This document shows positions 34,601 to 43,811 of a stretch of DNA of 64,000 bases, in pieces. The notes below the pieces were generated by a model. The model was not told where the DNA came from, searched no databases, and saw only the letters and a list, made by a program, of their open reading frames with translations. The stretch's first letter is position 1. The number at the start of each line of letters is the position of its first letter. The position numbers and the translations under genes are program-made. Source of the stretch: Halomarina halobia (GTDB lineage Archaea; Halobacteriota; Halobacteria; Halobacteriales; Haloarculaceae); contig NZ_CP119992.1 in the NCBI RefSeq assembly GCF_029338575.1, positions 2,356,001-2,420,000 on the forward strand. The letters are read 5' to 3'.

Positions 34601-34632
34601 AATATAATTACTGTACTACAACGGCAGTAGTA
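34601..34632 (-). promoter_or_regulatory. TATA box plus TACTAC-N7-GTAGTA inverted repeat (probable TrmB site)
   Basis: The AT-rich aatataatta (34601-34610) is the TATA box of the binding-protein gene (start 34573). Directly upstream of it, TACTAC (34614-34619) and GTAGTA (34627-34632) form a perfect inverted repeat with a 7-bp spacer. The published halobacterial TrmB motif is TACT-N7/8-GAGTA, which this site resembles closely. A site upstream of the TATA box fits TrmB acting as activator. Confidence 0.6.
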
Positions 34633-34666
34633 AATAGGAAATCCGAGAGGTCGCGCCACCCCCCGT

Positions 34667-35761
34667 TCAGTTCAGGTCGATAGACGTGACTGTCACGCGC
34701 TCGGCCTCGACGTCCTCCAGGATAGCGCCCCACCCACCGATCGTGTACGTCCCCTGATCGATCCCGCCGCCGTCCCGTCCCTCGCTCTCCACGACGATCG
34801 CGGCCTGGCCGACGAGGTCCCGCATCGGGACGTCCCCTTCGGGGACGCCCTCCGCGACCAGTACGTCCGTCACGACGCCCCGAACCGAGCGCGCCGTGCC
34901 CGTGGTGAGATCCCGGCCGTCTACTGTCACGCGGACGGCCGCCCCGTCGGCTACCATCGGGGCGATCTCCCGGATGCACTGGCGGAGGTCGACGTACTCC
35001 ATCGGGGGGTCGCTCGGGCGGTCGGAGTAGACGAGGGGCCACGGGTCCCAGAGGCAGGTCTGGAAGTACCAGTTGAAGACGTAGGTGTGCGCGCGGTCGT
35101 CGACGAGGACGCCGTAACGGTCGACCGAGTCGGCGTGGTGGGCGAAGCACGTCTGGTGGCGGTCGATGAGCGCGACGAACGGGCCAGGGAGGCGGCGGTG
35201 GCGGACCTCGGTACACACGCCCGCGAACGGCGACTCGGGCGGCGCGCCCTCGTCCGGCGACGTGTAGACGGTGACGCGCACGGAGATGCCGCGATCGTGA
35301 GCCGACTGCAGCGCCGTGCGCAGCGACTCGTACTCGTCGAGCGACACCGAGAGCTGGACCTGGTGGCTCGCTGCCTCGATGAACGCCCGGGCCTGATCGA
35401 CGACGGTGTCGAACCGTCGCACGAGGCTCGCCCGCGCGCCCTTGATGTCCGGTTGCTCCCAGCGCGTCTCGACCTCCTCCGCCGCCTCCTCGAATTCTCG
35501 CGCGCGCGAGCGGAGGTCGTCGAGGACCTCGGCGGGGCTGTGGGCCCGCACGCAGAGGTGCTCGCGCTCGTAGGTCTCGACGTATCCTCGCGATTCGAGG
35601 GCCCGCAGGACGTCGTAGATGCGTGCCGACGGAACGTCGGCGGTGGCGGCCAGTTCAGTCGCCGACGTAGCGCCGACGTCGAGCAGGGCGACGTACGTGC
35701 TCGCCTGGTAGGGCGACAGTCCCGCCTCGCGGAACGTCTCGATGAGGGCCTCGGTCTCCAT
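34667..35761 (-). CDS. trmB: TrmB-family sugar-responsive transcriptional regulator
   Basis: 364 residues. The winged HTH is at 1-70 (GLSPYQASTYVALLDVG, then ATADVPSARIYDVLRALESRGYVE), followed by a coiled coil (about 80-110), a PLD-like domain (about 110-240) and the TrmB C-terminal sugar-binding beta domain (about 250-364). TrmB binds sugars to control sugar-transport and central carbon genes in archaea. It lies 93 bp upstream of the ABC operon on the same strand, making it the obvious regulator of this cluster. ATG 35761 is the first in the conserved part. Confidence 0.92.
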   Translation of the reverse strand: METEALIETFREAGLSPYQASTYVALLDVGATSATELAATADVPSARIYDVLRALESRGYVETYEREHLCVRAHSPAEVLDDLRSRAREFEEAAEEVETRWEQPDIKGARASLVRRFDTVVDQARAFIEAASHQVQLSVSLDEYESLRTALQSAHDRGISVRVTVYTSPDEGAPPESPFAGVCTEVRHRRLPGPFVALIDRHQTCFAHHADSVDRYGVLVDDRAHTYVFNWYFQTCLWDPWPLVYSDRPSDPPMEYVDLRQCIREIAPMVADGAAVRVTVDGRDLTTGTARSVRGVVTDVLVAEGVPEGDVPMRDLVGQAAIVVESEGRDGGGIDQGTYTIGGWGAILEDVEAERVTVTSIDLN

Positions 35762-35848
35762 GGATGTCGTACTAATCGACGGGCGCGGCGTAAACCCTTG
35801 CCGCCCCGCGGGTGGACGTTGAAGTACCCCGCGCGGTAACGGGTGGGT

Positions 35849-36676
35849 ATGCGATCGCCGCTCGCGTCGCTCGCGCGCCCGGAGCACACCGGCGAGCGGC
35901 GCTGCTGGCCCTGTACGGTCGCGAACGGCGCCCTGCTCGTCGCGGCGTGCCTCGCGCTGGCGCTCGCCGGTCGGCCACTCCTCGCCGCGGTCGTCGGCGT
36001 CGTCGGGGGCGCGCTCGTCGCGATCAGGGGGTACCTCGTCCCGTACACGCCGCGGTTCGCGCCCGCGGTGGTCCGTCGCGTCCGCGCGGCGCTCGGGCGA
36101 CCGCCGCGGGAGCCACCCCTCGCGTCGTCCTTCGCGCCCGAGGGGGGAGATGGAGCGGGAGACGGGGACGGCGAGCGGGTGCTCGAGGCGCTGATCGCCG
36201 CCGGCGTCGTCGTCCCCGCCGGCGACGACCTCGCGCTGTCGCCGCCGATCCGCGAGCGGTGGGAGGACGAGATGGCGGCGCTCGCCGAACTGAACGACGA
36301 CGCGCTCGCGGCGGCCGCCGACGCGGTCGTCGGCGAGGGTCGTACGGCGACGCCGGTGTCGGTGGACGGGCGACGGTACGTCGCCGTCCACGCGCCGACC
36401 GACGCGCCCGCGCGGGGGGCGTGGTTGCCGCGCCCCGCCGCGACTGCCGACGTCGCCGCCGTCCGCGCGCTCTCCGCGGTCGCCCGACTCGACGACGCGG
36501 CGCGGCTGTCCGCAGCCCGGGCGTTCCGGCTCTTTCTGGACACCTGTCCCACGTGCGGCGATCCGGTCGTCGAGACGTCGTCGGCGTCCTGCTGTGGCGG
36601 CGTCACGAACCCGCGGGAGGGGCCGCAGTCCGTCCTCGCCTGTCGGGCGTGCGACGCGCACCTGATAGCGCTCTGA
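35849..36676 (+). CDS. Membrane protein with C-terminal zinc ribbon
   Basis: 275 residues, not recognised by name. The N-terminus has CWPC (about 19-22) followed by two hydrophobic helices (ANGALLVAACLALALAG and LLAAVVGVVGGALVAI). A glycine/acid-rich linker at about 100-110 leads to a soluble alpha/beta region. The last 50 residues hold CPTCGD (about 229-234), SCCGG and CRACDAH, which form a zinc ribbon. A membrane-anchored metal-binding protein is implied. ATG 35849 was chosen over an upstream in-frame ATG at 35843. Confidence 0.78.
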   Translation: MRSPLASLARPEHTGERRCWPCTVANGALLVAACLALALAGRPLLAAVVGVVGGALVAIRGYLVPYTPRFAPAVVRRVRAALGRPPREPPLASSFAPEGGDGAGDGDGERVLEALIAAGVVVPAGDDLALSPPIRERWEDEMAALAELNDDALAAAADAVVGEGRTATPVSVDGRRYVAVHAPTDAPARGAWLPRPAATADVAAVRALSAVARLDDAARLSAARAFRLFLDTCPTCGDPVVETSSASCCGGVTNPREGPQSVLACRACDAHLIAL

Positions 36677-36736
36677 TCTCCTTGCTCACCATCACGAGCC
36701 GAAAGTATGTTGGTCTGCGCCGCGTTCGCTATCGAC

Positions 36737-37183
36737 ATGCCACTCGAGTCAGTCCTGCTCGCGATCGGACAGGGTGACGCCGATCGCACCGACGCGCTCG
36801 CCCGGACCGTCGCCGACGTCGCCGGCCCCGCCGGCGCGACCGTCACGCTCGCGCACGTGTTCACCGAGGCGGAGTTCGCCGCCGTCACCGAACAGCTCGC
36901 CTACGACCCCGACGGGCCGATCGACGCCGACGAGGTCGCCTCCCGGCACGCCACCGTCCGAGAGCTCACGTCCGCGCTGGACGACGCGGACGTCGAGTAC
37001 GTGATCCGCGGGGCCGTCGGTCCGCACGGCGAGCGCATCGTCGCGCTGGCGAGGGGAACCGACGCCGACCTCGTCGTCGTCGGCGGGCGAAAGCGTACGC
37101 CGGCCGGGAAGGCCGTCTTCGGGAGCACGGCCCAGGAGGTGATGCTGAACTCGCCGTGTCCGGTGACCTTCGTGCGGGCGTGA
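36737..37183 (+). CDS. Universal stress protein (UspA family)
   Basis: 148 residues with the UspA fold: MPLESVLLAIGQGDADRT at the start, VTLAHVF, the ADLVVVGGRKRTPAGKAVFGSTAQEVMLNSPCPVTFV block whose G-x2-G-x9-G-S/T-type ATP-binding pattern (GGRKRTPAGKAVFGST) is recognisable. Such proteins bind ATP or other nucleotides and modulate stress or transport functions. ATG 36737 begins the first strand. It precedes the malic enzyme gene by 69 bp. Confidence 0.9.
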   Translation: MPLESVLLAIGQGDADRTDALARTVADVAGPAGATVTLAHVFTEAEFAAVTEQLAYDPDGPIDADEVASRHATVRELTSALDDADVEYVIRGAVGPHGERIVALARGTDADLVVVGGRKRTPAGKAVFGSTAQEVMLNSPCPVTFVRA

Positions 37184-37252
37184 GCTCCCGCCGCGCCGCT
37201 CGTCGCACGCCTCGATGACAGCCCGTTTTACCGCTCGGGCGAATGGACCCGT

Positions 37253-39502
37253 ATGGGACTCGACGAAGACGCGCTCGAATACCACCGGCGCGAGCCGCCG
37301 GGCAAGATCGAGATCTCGACGACGAAGCCGACGAACACCCAGCGCGACCTCTCGCTGGCCTACTCGCCGGGCGTCGCCGCCGCCTGCCTCGAAATCGCCG
37401 CCGACCCCGACGACGCCTACGCCTACACCGCGAAGGGCAACCTCGTGGGCGTCGTCTCGAACGGCTCCGCGGTCCTGGGACTCGGTGACATCGGCGCACA
37501 GGCGTCGAAACCGGTCATGGAGGGCAAGGGCGTATTGTTCAAGCGCTTCGCCGACATCGACGTCTTCGACGTCGAACTCGATCACGCCGACCCGGACGCG
37601 TTCGTCGAGTCGGTCGCCGCCCTAGAGCCGACGTTCGGGGGGATTAATCTGGAGGACATCAAGGCCCCCGAGTGCTTCGAGATCGAGCGCCGCCTCCGCG
37701 AGGAGACGTCGATCCCGGTGTTCCACGACGACCAGCACGGTACCGCCATCATCTCGGGGGCCGCGCTGCTCAACGCCGCCGACATCGCCGGCAAGTCCCT
37801 CGACGACCTCGACGTCGTCTTCTCGGGGGCCGGGGCCGCCGCGACCGCCACCGCCCGGTTCTACGTCTCGCTCGGCGTCCGGCGCGAGAATATCACGATG
37901 GTCGACGTGGACGGCATCCTCACGGCCGAGCGCGCCGAGGCGGGCGACCTCAACCCCTACAACGAACCCTTCGCGCGGGACGTCCCGCCCGGGGACGTGG
38001 GCGACGCGATGGCGGGCGCGGACGTGTTCGTCGGTCTGTCGGTCGGGGGGATCGTCGATCGGGAGATGGTCCGCTCGATGGCCGACGATCCCATCATCTT
38101 CGCCATGGCCAATCCGGACCCCGAGATCGACTACGAGACGGCGAAGAGCGCCCGCGGGGACACGGTGATCATGGCGACGGGGCGCTCGGACTACCCGAAC
38201 CAGGTGAACAACGTCCTCGGGTTCCCGTTCATCTTCCGCGGCGCGCTCGACGTCCGCGCCACCGAGATCAACGAGGCGATGAAGGTCGCCGCCGCCCGCG
38301 CCCTGGCCGACCTGGCGAAACGGGACGTGCCGGACGCGGTGGTGAAGGCCTACGGCGACCAGCCGCTACAGTACGGCCCCGAGTACATCATCCCCAAACC
38401 ACTCGACCCCCGCGTCCTCTTCGAGGTGTCCTCGGCGGTCGCGCGGGCCGCGATGGACAGCGGGGTGGCCCGCGCGGCGGTCGAGATCGACGAGTACCGC
38501 CGGGAACTGGAGGCGCGCCTCGGGACGTCCCGCGAGATGATGCAGGTCGTCGTCGCGAAGGCCCGGAGCGATCCGAAGCGCCTCGTCTTCGCGGAGGGCG
38601 ATCACCCCAGGATCGTCCGCGCGGCCTACCAGCTGATCGAGCAGGAGATCGCCGAACCCGTCCTCGTCGGCGACCGCCACCGCATCTGGGAGCTGTCGGC
38701 GTCGCTCGGCCTCGACTTCGATCCCGAGATCGTCGATCCGGGCGAGGAGTCGCTCGCGCCGTACGCCGACCGGCTCCACGAACTCCGCCGGCGCAAGGGC
38801 GTCACGCGCAGGGAGGCCGGGGAACTCGTCGAACGCGACGGCGACTACCTGGGGAGCGTGATGGTGGAGATGGGCGACGCCGACGCGATGCTGACGGGGA
38901 TCACCCACCACTACCCGACGGCCCTTCGCGCGCCGCTCCAGGTCGTCGGCACCGCCGGGAACGCGAACTACGCCGCCGGCGTCTACATGCTCACCTTCAA
39001 GAACCGCGTCGTCTTCTGCGCCGACACCACCGTCAATCAGGACCCCGACGAGGAGGTACTGGCGGAGATCGCGCGCCACACGGCGGAGCTCGCCCGCCGG
39101 TTCAACGTCGAACCGCGCGTCGCCTTCCTCTCGTACTCCGACTTCGGCTCCGTCAGAAACGAGGGCACCGCCAAACCCCGCCGCGCCGCGAGGTCGCTCC
39201 GTAGCGACCCCCGGGTCGACTTCCCGGTGGACGGGGAGATGCAGGCGGACACGGCGGTCATAGAGGAGATGCTCACCGGCACCTACGACTTCGCGGAACT
39301 CGACGAACCCGCCAACGTCCTCGTCTTCCCCAACCTCGAAGCCGGCAACATCGCCTACAAACTGCTCCACGACCTCGGGGGTGCGGAGGCGATCGGGCCG
39401 ATGCTGGTGGGGATGGATCGTCCCGTCCACGTCCTCCAGCGCGGCGACGAGGTCAAGGACATCGTCAACCTCGCCACGGTGGCGGTCGTCGACGCGCAGT
39501 AG
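37253..39502 (+). CDS. maeB: NADP-type malic enzyme fused to a phosphotransacetylase-like domain
   Basis: 749 residues. It decarboxylates malate to pyruvate with reduction of NAD(P). The N-terminal malic domain has [16 protein letters not shown] (catalytic Tyr), [21 protein letters not shown] and [23 protein letters not shown] (about 160-168) carries metal ligands. The Rossmann part has [15 protein letters not shown]. The C-terminal 320 residues are the PTA-like domain ([24 protein letters not shown]), which in bacterial MaeB is regulatory and binds acetyl-CoA. Domain order and length match the MaeB type. The upstream gap to UspA is 69 bp. Confidence 0.95.
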   Translation: MGLDEDALEYHRREPPGKIEISTTKPTNTQRDLSLAYSPGVAAACLEIAADPDDAYAYTAKGNLVGVVSNGSAVLGLGDIGAQASKPVMEGKGVLFKRFADIDVFDVELDHADPDAFVESVAALEPTFGGINLEDIKAPECFEIERRLREETSIPVFHDDQHGTAIISGAALLNAADIAGKSLDDLDVVFSGAGAAATATARFYVSLGVRRENITMVDVDGILTAERAEAGDLNPYNEPFARDVPPGDVGDAMAGADVFVGLSVGGIVDREMVRSMADDPIIFAMANPDPEIDYETAKSARGDTVIMATGRSDYPNQVNNVLGFPFIFRGALDVRATEINEAMKVAAARALADLAKRDVPDAVVKAYGDQPLQYGPEYIIPKPLDPRVLFEVSSAVARAAMDSGVARAAVEIDEYRRELEARLGTSREMMQVVVAKARSDPKRLVFAEGDHPRIVRAAYQLIEQEIAEPVLVGDRHRIWELSASLGLDFDPEIVDPGEESLAPYADRLHELRRRKGVTRREAGELVERDGDYLGSVMVEMGDADAMLTGITHHYPTALRAPLQVVGTAGNANYAAGVYMLTFKNRVVFCADTTVNQDPDEEVLAEIARHTAELARRFNVEPRVAFLSYSDFGSVRNEGTAKPRRAARSLRSDPRVDFPVDGEMQADTAVIEEMLTGTYDFAELDEPANVLVFPNLEAGNIAYKLLHDLGGAEAIGPMLVGMDRPVHVLQRGDEVKDIVNLATVAVVDAQ

Positions 39503-39590
39503 TGCGGATCGATTCGTCGAACCCCGCCGCGGCGAAGCCGTCACCGTCGTCGGAAATCCGGTATTAACCGTCCGTTCGCACCGTATAACC

Positions 39591-39854
39591 ATGCCGGCGG
39601 TCGACGACTACCGCTCGACGTGGGACGAGCGCGGGGACGCGACGCGATCACGGGTCGATCGCCGTAGCCGTCGTCGCTCGAGATCTACCTCGTCATCGTA
39701 ACGAGTCCTGCTCTCGCCGGGCCCGAGCGAGGCGATCGACCGGCTCCGCTATCCCGAGTTCCTCGGGGAGATCCTCGCGGGGGTCGTGCTCGTCGTCTCG
39801 GTCCTGCTGACGCCGTCGCTGCTGAAGTGGACGGTAGAACGAGCCAAAGCGTAG
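39591..39854 (+). pseudogene. Decayed small membrane-protein gene
   Basis: From ATG 39591 the frame reads MPAVDDYRSTWDERGDATRS and then turns into Arg/Ser repeats and stops at 39699. Meaningful sequence continues in other frames: IAVAVVA (third frame), LEIYLVIV (second frame), then back in the first frame LLSPGPSEAIDRLRYPEFLG, a hydrophobic helix (ILAGVVLVVSVLLTP) and a charged end LKWTVERAKA with TAG at 39852. This is one membrane-protein gene of about 88 residues hit by about three small frameshifts. A promoter-like ggtattaacc remains upstream. Confidence 0.6.
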
Positions 39855-39877
39855 GTCGACAGAACGTGTCCGCGCCC

Positions 39878-41215
39878 TCACAGCTCCGTCAGGTCACCCA
39901 CGTCCGCGTTGTTCGCGGGATCGTAGATGGGTGCGACGCGAACGTCGTACTCCAGGTCGTCGATGATCGCCTGCGTCTGTTCGTCCCGCCACGGAACGAG
40001 CGCGACGGCGTAGGCCGCCTGCGGCCAGTCGACGCGCACGTCGGTCACGCCGGACCCGGGTCTGCGTTCGAGCACGATCGCGGCCCGTCTGAGTCCGTCG
40101 CCCTCGCGGAGCGTGGCGCTCCCGCGGATGTCGTTGTCGTTCACCACGATCCCCCAGTCGTCGACGTCCGCCGGGGCGCGGTCCCACCGTTTCTCGGGCG
40201 CGTGGGCCATCAACGCGGGCACCCGGTCCGCGTTGACGGTGATGTCGTTTCGCTCGACGTACACGTCGCCGCCGGAGGAGTCGATGACGATGCCGAACCC
40301 CGGGAGGGAACTGCCGCTGTAGCCTGCCCCGTTGGGGTTCGTCGGCGCCTCGATGCGGATCGTGCAGTTCTCGATGCGCCCGCCGGCCTCCTCGGAGGTC
40401 TGCGGGTCCCAGTAGACGCCGTTGATGGCCTCGTAGGTGCCCGTATTCTGAGGGTGTTGATTGTTCAGGTCGATGTGAATCCGGCAGTTACGGACGTACG
40501 AACCGCTCCCGCCGTTGCGGGCGGCCGCCATCGCGCAGTTGACCCACAGGCAGTCCTCGAAGCGGTTCGTCCCGTGGGTACCGACGTACGGAGCGCCGTC
40601 CCCCGGATTGTTGAAGATGTTCAGGTTCCGCCAGTAGAGCGTCCCGGCGTGGTTCTGGAACGCGCCGCCGAAGCCGCGAGATGCGGCGTGGCCCGTTATC
40701 TCGGCGGGTCCCCAGTACCTGATGTCCTCGATGTACCCGGTCCCGGCCGCATCCTTGATCGCCGGAAAGAGGAACCAGCGGTCGCCGTTTGCGGTCGAGG
40801 GCGTGAACCCGTTTTTCTGCAGTTTTCGGACGTACAGCCCGTCGTTCGGGAGCAGGACGTGACCGATGGCCCCCGGCTGACTCCGGGTACCGTACAGGAT
40901 TCGGTAGTTCTCGAGGAGGAGATCTCTCCCCCCGGTCAGCCAGAGGAGGTACGTCGACCCGCTTCCGGCCGTTCGGAACGCGACGTCCTGTCGGTCGGCA
41001 CCCGTTCCGCGGATCCCGAACCGTGAGATGCCGTCCTTCCGCGCGACGACGTCCTGGCTCGTCGGAACCGTGTAGGTCCCCGGCGGCACCTCGATGAGCG
41101 TCCCGGTCTGGACGTACGGTTCCAGGTTGATCGGCGTGCGTCCAGTCGGATCCCAGCCGAGATCGTTGACCGCGTTCAGCGTTCTATCGAAGGTGATGTT
41201 GTGTGGCGTAGGCAT
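39878..41215 (-). CDS. Right-handed beta-helix (pectate-lyase-like) repeat protein
   Basis: 445 residues. The N-terminal VPPGTYTVPTSQDV block and a series of short repeated strands with conserved Asn/Gly turns (LLLENYRILYG, IEDIRYWGP, LYWRNLNIFNNPG, FEDCLWVNCAMA, VRNCRIHID, IENCTIRIEAP, VERNDITVNA, VNDNDIRGSA) define a parallel beta-helix. No signal peptide is visible, so it may stay in the cytosol or be exported with the upstream Tat protein. It follows that gene by 45 bp. Such helices are usual in polysaccharide lyases, adhesins and phage spikes; catalytic residues could not be identified. Confidence 0.82.
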   Translation of the reverse strand: MPTPHNITFDRTLNAVNDLGWDPTGRTPINLEPYVQTGTLIEVPPGTYTVPTSQDVVARKDGISRFGIRGTGADRQDVAFRTAGSGSTYLLWLTGGRDLLLENYRILYGTRSQPGAIGHVLLPNDGLYVRKLQKNGFTPSTANGDRWFLFPAIKDAAGTGYIEDIRYWGPAEITGHAASRGFGGAFQNHAGTLYWRNLNIFNNPGDGAPYVGTHGTNRFEDCLWVNCAMAAARNGGSGSYVRNCRIHIDLNNQHPQNTGTYEAINGVYWDPQTSEEAGGRIENCTIRIEAPTNPNGAGYSGSSLPGFGIVIDSSGGDVYVERNDITVNADRVPALMAHAPEKRWDRAPADVDDWGIVVNDNDIRGSATLREGDGLRRAAIVLERRPGSGVTDVRVDWPQAAYAVALVPWRDEQTQAIIDDLEYDVRVAPIYDPANNADVGDLTEL

Positions 41216-41260
41216 TCTCTCGATCTATCGCGAGTGCGTTTGCGTCCCGATGCACCGTCA

Positions 41261-42418
41261 TCAGTACGTCCCCACCGTGATCCACGGCCATCCGAGCGCC
41301 GGTACTGCGGGAGTCTCTCCCTCGGGCCCGTCGATCGGGTTCTCCAGGGGCGTCAATCCGAGAACGTGCATGAGGAATCGGACCTCCCACGAGTCGAGGA
41401 GCCGCTGTCGGTAGTCGAGCAGCCTGACGGCCCTCGTGTCGAACGCCAGCCCCGGGAACGACCAGCCGACGACCTCCCGAAGCATTCCCCGAAGGACGTC
41501 GTTCCCCCCCGTCGACCGGGCGTCGCGCCAGTCGAACGGGGCCGCGAAGTTGTCCACTGGCACCTCGCTGTGGGGGTAGACGGTCTCCCCCGCCTCGAGC
41601 AGGCGAAGCCGTCCGCGCTCGTCCCTCGTGTTCAGGCGGGCGAGTAGCTCCGTGTTCCAGCGCCGAGCGAGTTCGGTCCCACTCCACGCCAGTTGCGGGG
41701 ACTCGACCAGGAGTTCCCCGTAGACCAGGGAGACGAGCGCGTGGGCGATAAGCCGCTCGCGGTCCGAGACCGGTCGATCCTGGTAGAGCGCCGCGAGGGC
41801 GAGGACCGGCAACAGGAGCCGCATGTCCTCGAACCGGTACGCGTCGCTGACGTACACTTCCGGTGCGCCGGACGGGAAGCCGACGTGAGCGACCGGTTTC
41901 GTCGGCGAACTCGTCGGTAAGAGCGAGACGTCGACGTGCGAGATCGTGCCGTCGCGATAGGCCTCCAACGCGGGTTCGGCGGCCGTCCCCTGCATCGCGA
42001 CGATCGCAGCCCGTAAGTGGAGCCCCGGAACGGTCTCGACGAGGGCCGGATCGTGTAACTGCTGGACCGCCTCCTCGACGCGTTCGCGGCTCTCGAAACG
42101 GTCCGCGAACAACGCGGCGAGGAACGTCTCGACCCTGTACTCCGGCCAGAATCGTCGTCCCTCGGGTTCCCGTTCGGGCGTTCTAGAGTATATCTCCTCG
42201 ATGAACAGGTCGCGGTCGATCGGTTCGAACGGCTGTCCGCCGATGTCGTCGAACGAACTGTCCGACCGGCTGTCGGTCGCTTCCGGTTCGGAGCGTTGCG
42301 CCCCGGCGGTGCCGAGCGCACTCGCACCGACGAGCCCCCCGAGACCGACGAGCGTCGTTCGACGAGTCATCGTCAGTTGCTCAGTAGTCTCTCGTTCGGC
42401 GTCGTTTCTTCGTTTCAT
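41261..42418 (-). CDS. Tat-exported protein of unknown function
   Basis: 385 residues from ATG 42418, or 369 from ATG 42370. The N-terminus has an RR-containing Tat-like signal (MTRRTTLVGLGGLVGASALGTAGA) that ends in AGA, with no lipobox Cys, so the mature protein is probably released. The rest (about 60-380) is largely helical and acidic, with DRERLIAHALVSLVYGELLVE in the centre and a C-terminal region rich in Trp and Pro. I recognise no family and see no HExxH. It is the first gene of a pair with the beta-helix protein. Confidence 0.75.
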   Translation of the reverse strand: MKRRNDAERETTEQLTMTRRTTLVGLGGLVGASALGTAGAQRSEPEATDSRSDSSFDDIGGQPFEPIDRDLFIEEIYSRTPEREPEGRRFWPEYRVETFLAALFADRFESRERVEEAVQQLHDPALVETVPGLHLRAAIVAMQGTAAEPALEAYRDGTISHVDVSLLPTSSPTKPVAHVGFPSGAPEVYVSDAYRFEDMRLLLPVLALAALYQDRPVSDRERLIAHALVSLVYGELLVESPQLAWSGTELARRWNTELLARLNTRDERGRLRLLEAGETVYPHSEVPVDNFAAPFDWRDARSTGGNDVLRGMLREVVGWSFPGLAFDTRAVRLLDYRQRLLDSWEVRFLMHVLGLTPLENPIDGPEGETPAVPALGWPWITVGTY

Positions 42419-42646
42419 TGATTTCCCCAATGCAGCGAAAACACGTTTCAGTGAATGATAATTAGTTATTGACGTGTGTAGGATGAAAAATACACCTTTA
42501 ACGAATAGTTCATTCCCTCGGAATCTGCTGTCTCTGGGGCTGTGTCGGCAAAGGATGGGTTCGAACTGCGTTCGGAGCGACGCGGGGAACCCGAACAGGT
42601 TCGCCCGGGGTTTCACTGTCCGTCGGATCGATCCGCCGACGGTACT
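42419..42646. other. AT-rich divergent promoter region
   Basis: Between the Tat protein gene and the broken globin. A patch of low GC (gataattagttattgacg at about 42456-42475 and aaaaatacacctttaacg at about 42486-42503) gives promoter elements for both directions. An in-frame GTG at 42542 would extend the globin reading frame by 35 residues, but the added residues do not look like globin. Confidence 0.4.
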
Positions 42647-43016
42647 GTGAGAGAGCGGTCGCTGTACGAGTGGGTGGGCGGCCGTGACGCGATCGAAACT
42701 GTCGTCGACGACTTCTACGACCGCGTCCTGAGCGACGATCGCCTGCGCGGTTATTTCACTGACGCGAGCGTGACCGAACTCCGCGCCCACCAGGTGCAGT
42801 TCGTCAGCGCCGTCACGGGCGGTCCCGCGGAGTACGACGGGGGGACACGCGCGAGGCGCACGCCCACCCCGACATCGGCGAGGCCGCCTTCGAGGCCGTC
42901 GCGGACCACCTGGCCGCCGCGCTCCGCGAGAACGGGGTGGACGAGGCGGACGTCGACGTCGTCGTAGCGGAGGTCGCCGCGTTGAAGGCTCCCGTCCTGA
43001 ACCGGTACGCGCGTCG
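42647..43016 (+). pseudogene. Group I truncated hemoglobin, frameshifted
   Basis: From GTG 42647 the frame encodes SLYEWVGGRDAIETVVDDFY, then YFTD and FVSAVTGGPAEYDG, the A-to-E helix region of a group I truncated globin. In the six-G run at 42849 the frame is lost. The other frame continues in perfect register: TREAHAHPDIGEAAFEAV, then DHLAAALRENGVDEADVDVV and LKAPVLNR (to about 43005), which contains the proximal heme His (EAHAH). One missing G explains the break. No stop follows in the second frame before the pantoate kinase end. Either a real pseudogene or an assembly error in the homopolymer. Confidence 0.72.
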
Positions 43017-43811
43017 CTACCGGACGTGCGCGCCCTCGTTCGTCACTCGCGTCTCGCGGTCGAGGACGCCCTCGACGCCGGTCGCGATCACCGTCTCGCC
43101 GACCATCGCCATCGTCCCGACGCCGCCCGCGCGTTGGACGCGCGCGACCGCCTCGACGACCGGGTCGGTCGCCAGCCCCGTTCGCCGGGCGAACGCCCAC
43201 GATCGATCGAGCAGGGCGTCGAAGGCGCCCGTCGGGTCGATTCGGTCGAGCGTCGCGCGACCGGCCTCTCGAACCCGAGCGAGCGCGCGCTCGTCGCCCA
43301 GGACCGCCTCGGTCGCGATGCCGCCGAGGGCGGCGTACTCGACGCGCGCGTCGCACCGAGCGCGACGGATCCCACCCCCGACGTTCCAGACGAGGCCGCC
43401 GCGCGACTGGACGAACACGTCGCCGAGTCCCGTCCCGGCCGCCACCTCCGCCCGGTGGGCGACGCCGACGAGCGTCCCGCGTGGCTCGCCGAGCACGAAC
43501 GCCTCGTTCGCCGCGAGGGCGGTCGCGAGCGTCGCGGCCCCGCTCGCCCCGAACCCGCATCCGACCGGGACGCCCGCGTCGAGCGACACGACCGCGCGGA
43601 CGCCCAGTCGGTCGAGCGCGCGTTCGACCGGTTCGAACGACGTCGCCTCGCCGTCGAGTCGGATCACGGTCTCGTCCGCCGGTTCGACCGTCGCGACGAC
43701 GCCGTCCTCGACGGCGACGCTCACGCCGAGCGACCCGCCGCCGGGTTCGTCACCGGGGGCGAAGACGGTCGTCACGCTCCCCGGGGCGTAGGCTCGCGCC
43801 TGGCGATGCAT
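43017..43811 (-). CDS. Pantoate kinase (archaeal CoA pathway, GHMP family)
   Basis: 264 residues. It phosphorylates pantoate to 4-phosphopantoate, the archaeal route to coenzyme A that replaces pantothenate synthetase and kinase. The GHMP P-loop is PVGCGFGASGAATLATALAANE (key GxGxxxS: GCGFGASG), preceded by the FAPGDEPGGGSLGVSVAVEDGV start and followed by HRAEVAAGTGLGDVFVQSRGG with the catalytic-region Asp. ATG 43811 is the first Met of the conserved HRQARAYAPGSVT start. The phosphopantothenate synthetase partner is not nearby. Confidence 0.88.
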   Translation of the reverse strand: MHRQARAYAPGSVTTVFAPGDEPGGGSLGVSVAVEDGVVATVEPADETVIRLDGEATSFEPVERALDRLGVRAVVSLDAGVPVGCGFGASGAATLATALAANEAFVLGEPRGTLVGVAHRAEVAAGTGLGDVFVQSRGGLVWNVGGGIRRARCDARVEYAALGGIATEAVLGDERALARVREAGRATLDRIDPTGAFDALLDRSWAFARRTGLATDPVVEAVARVQRAGGVGTMAMVGETVIATGVEGVLDRETRVTNEGAHVR

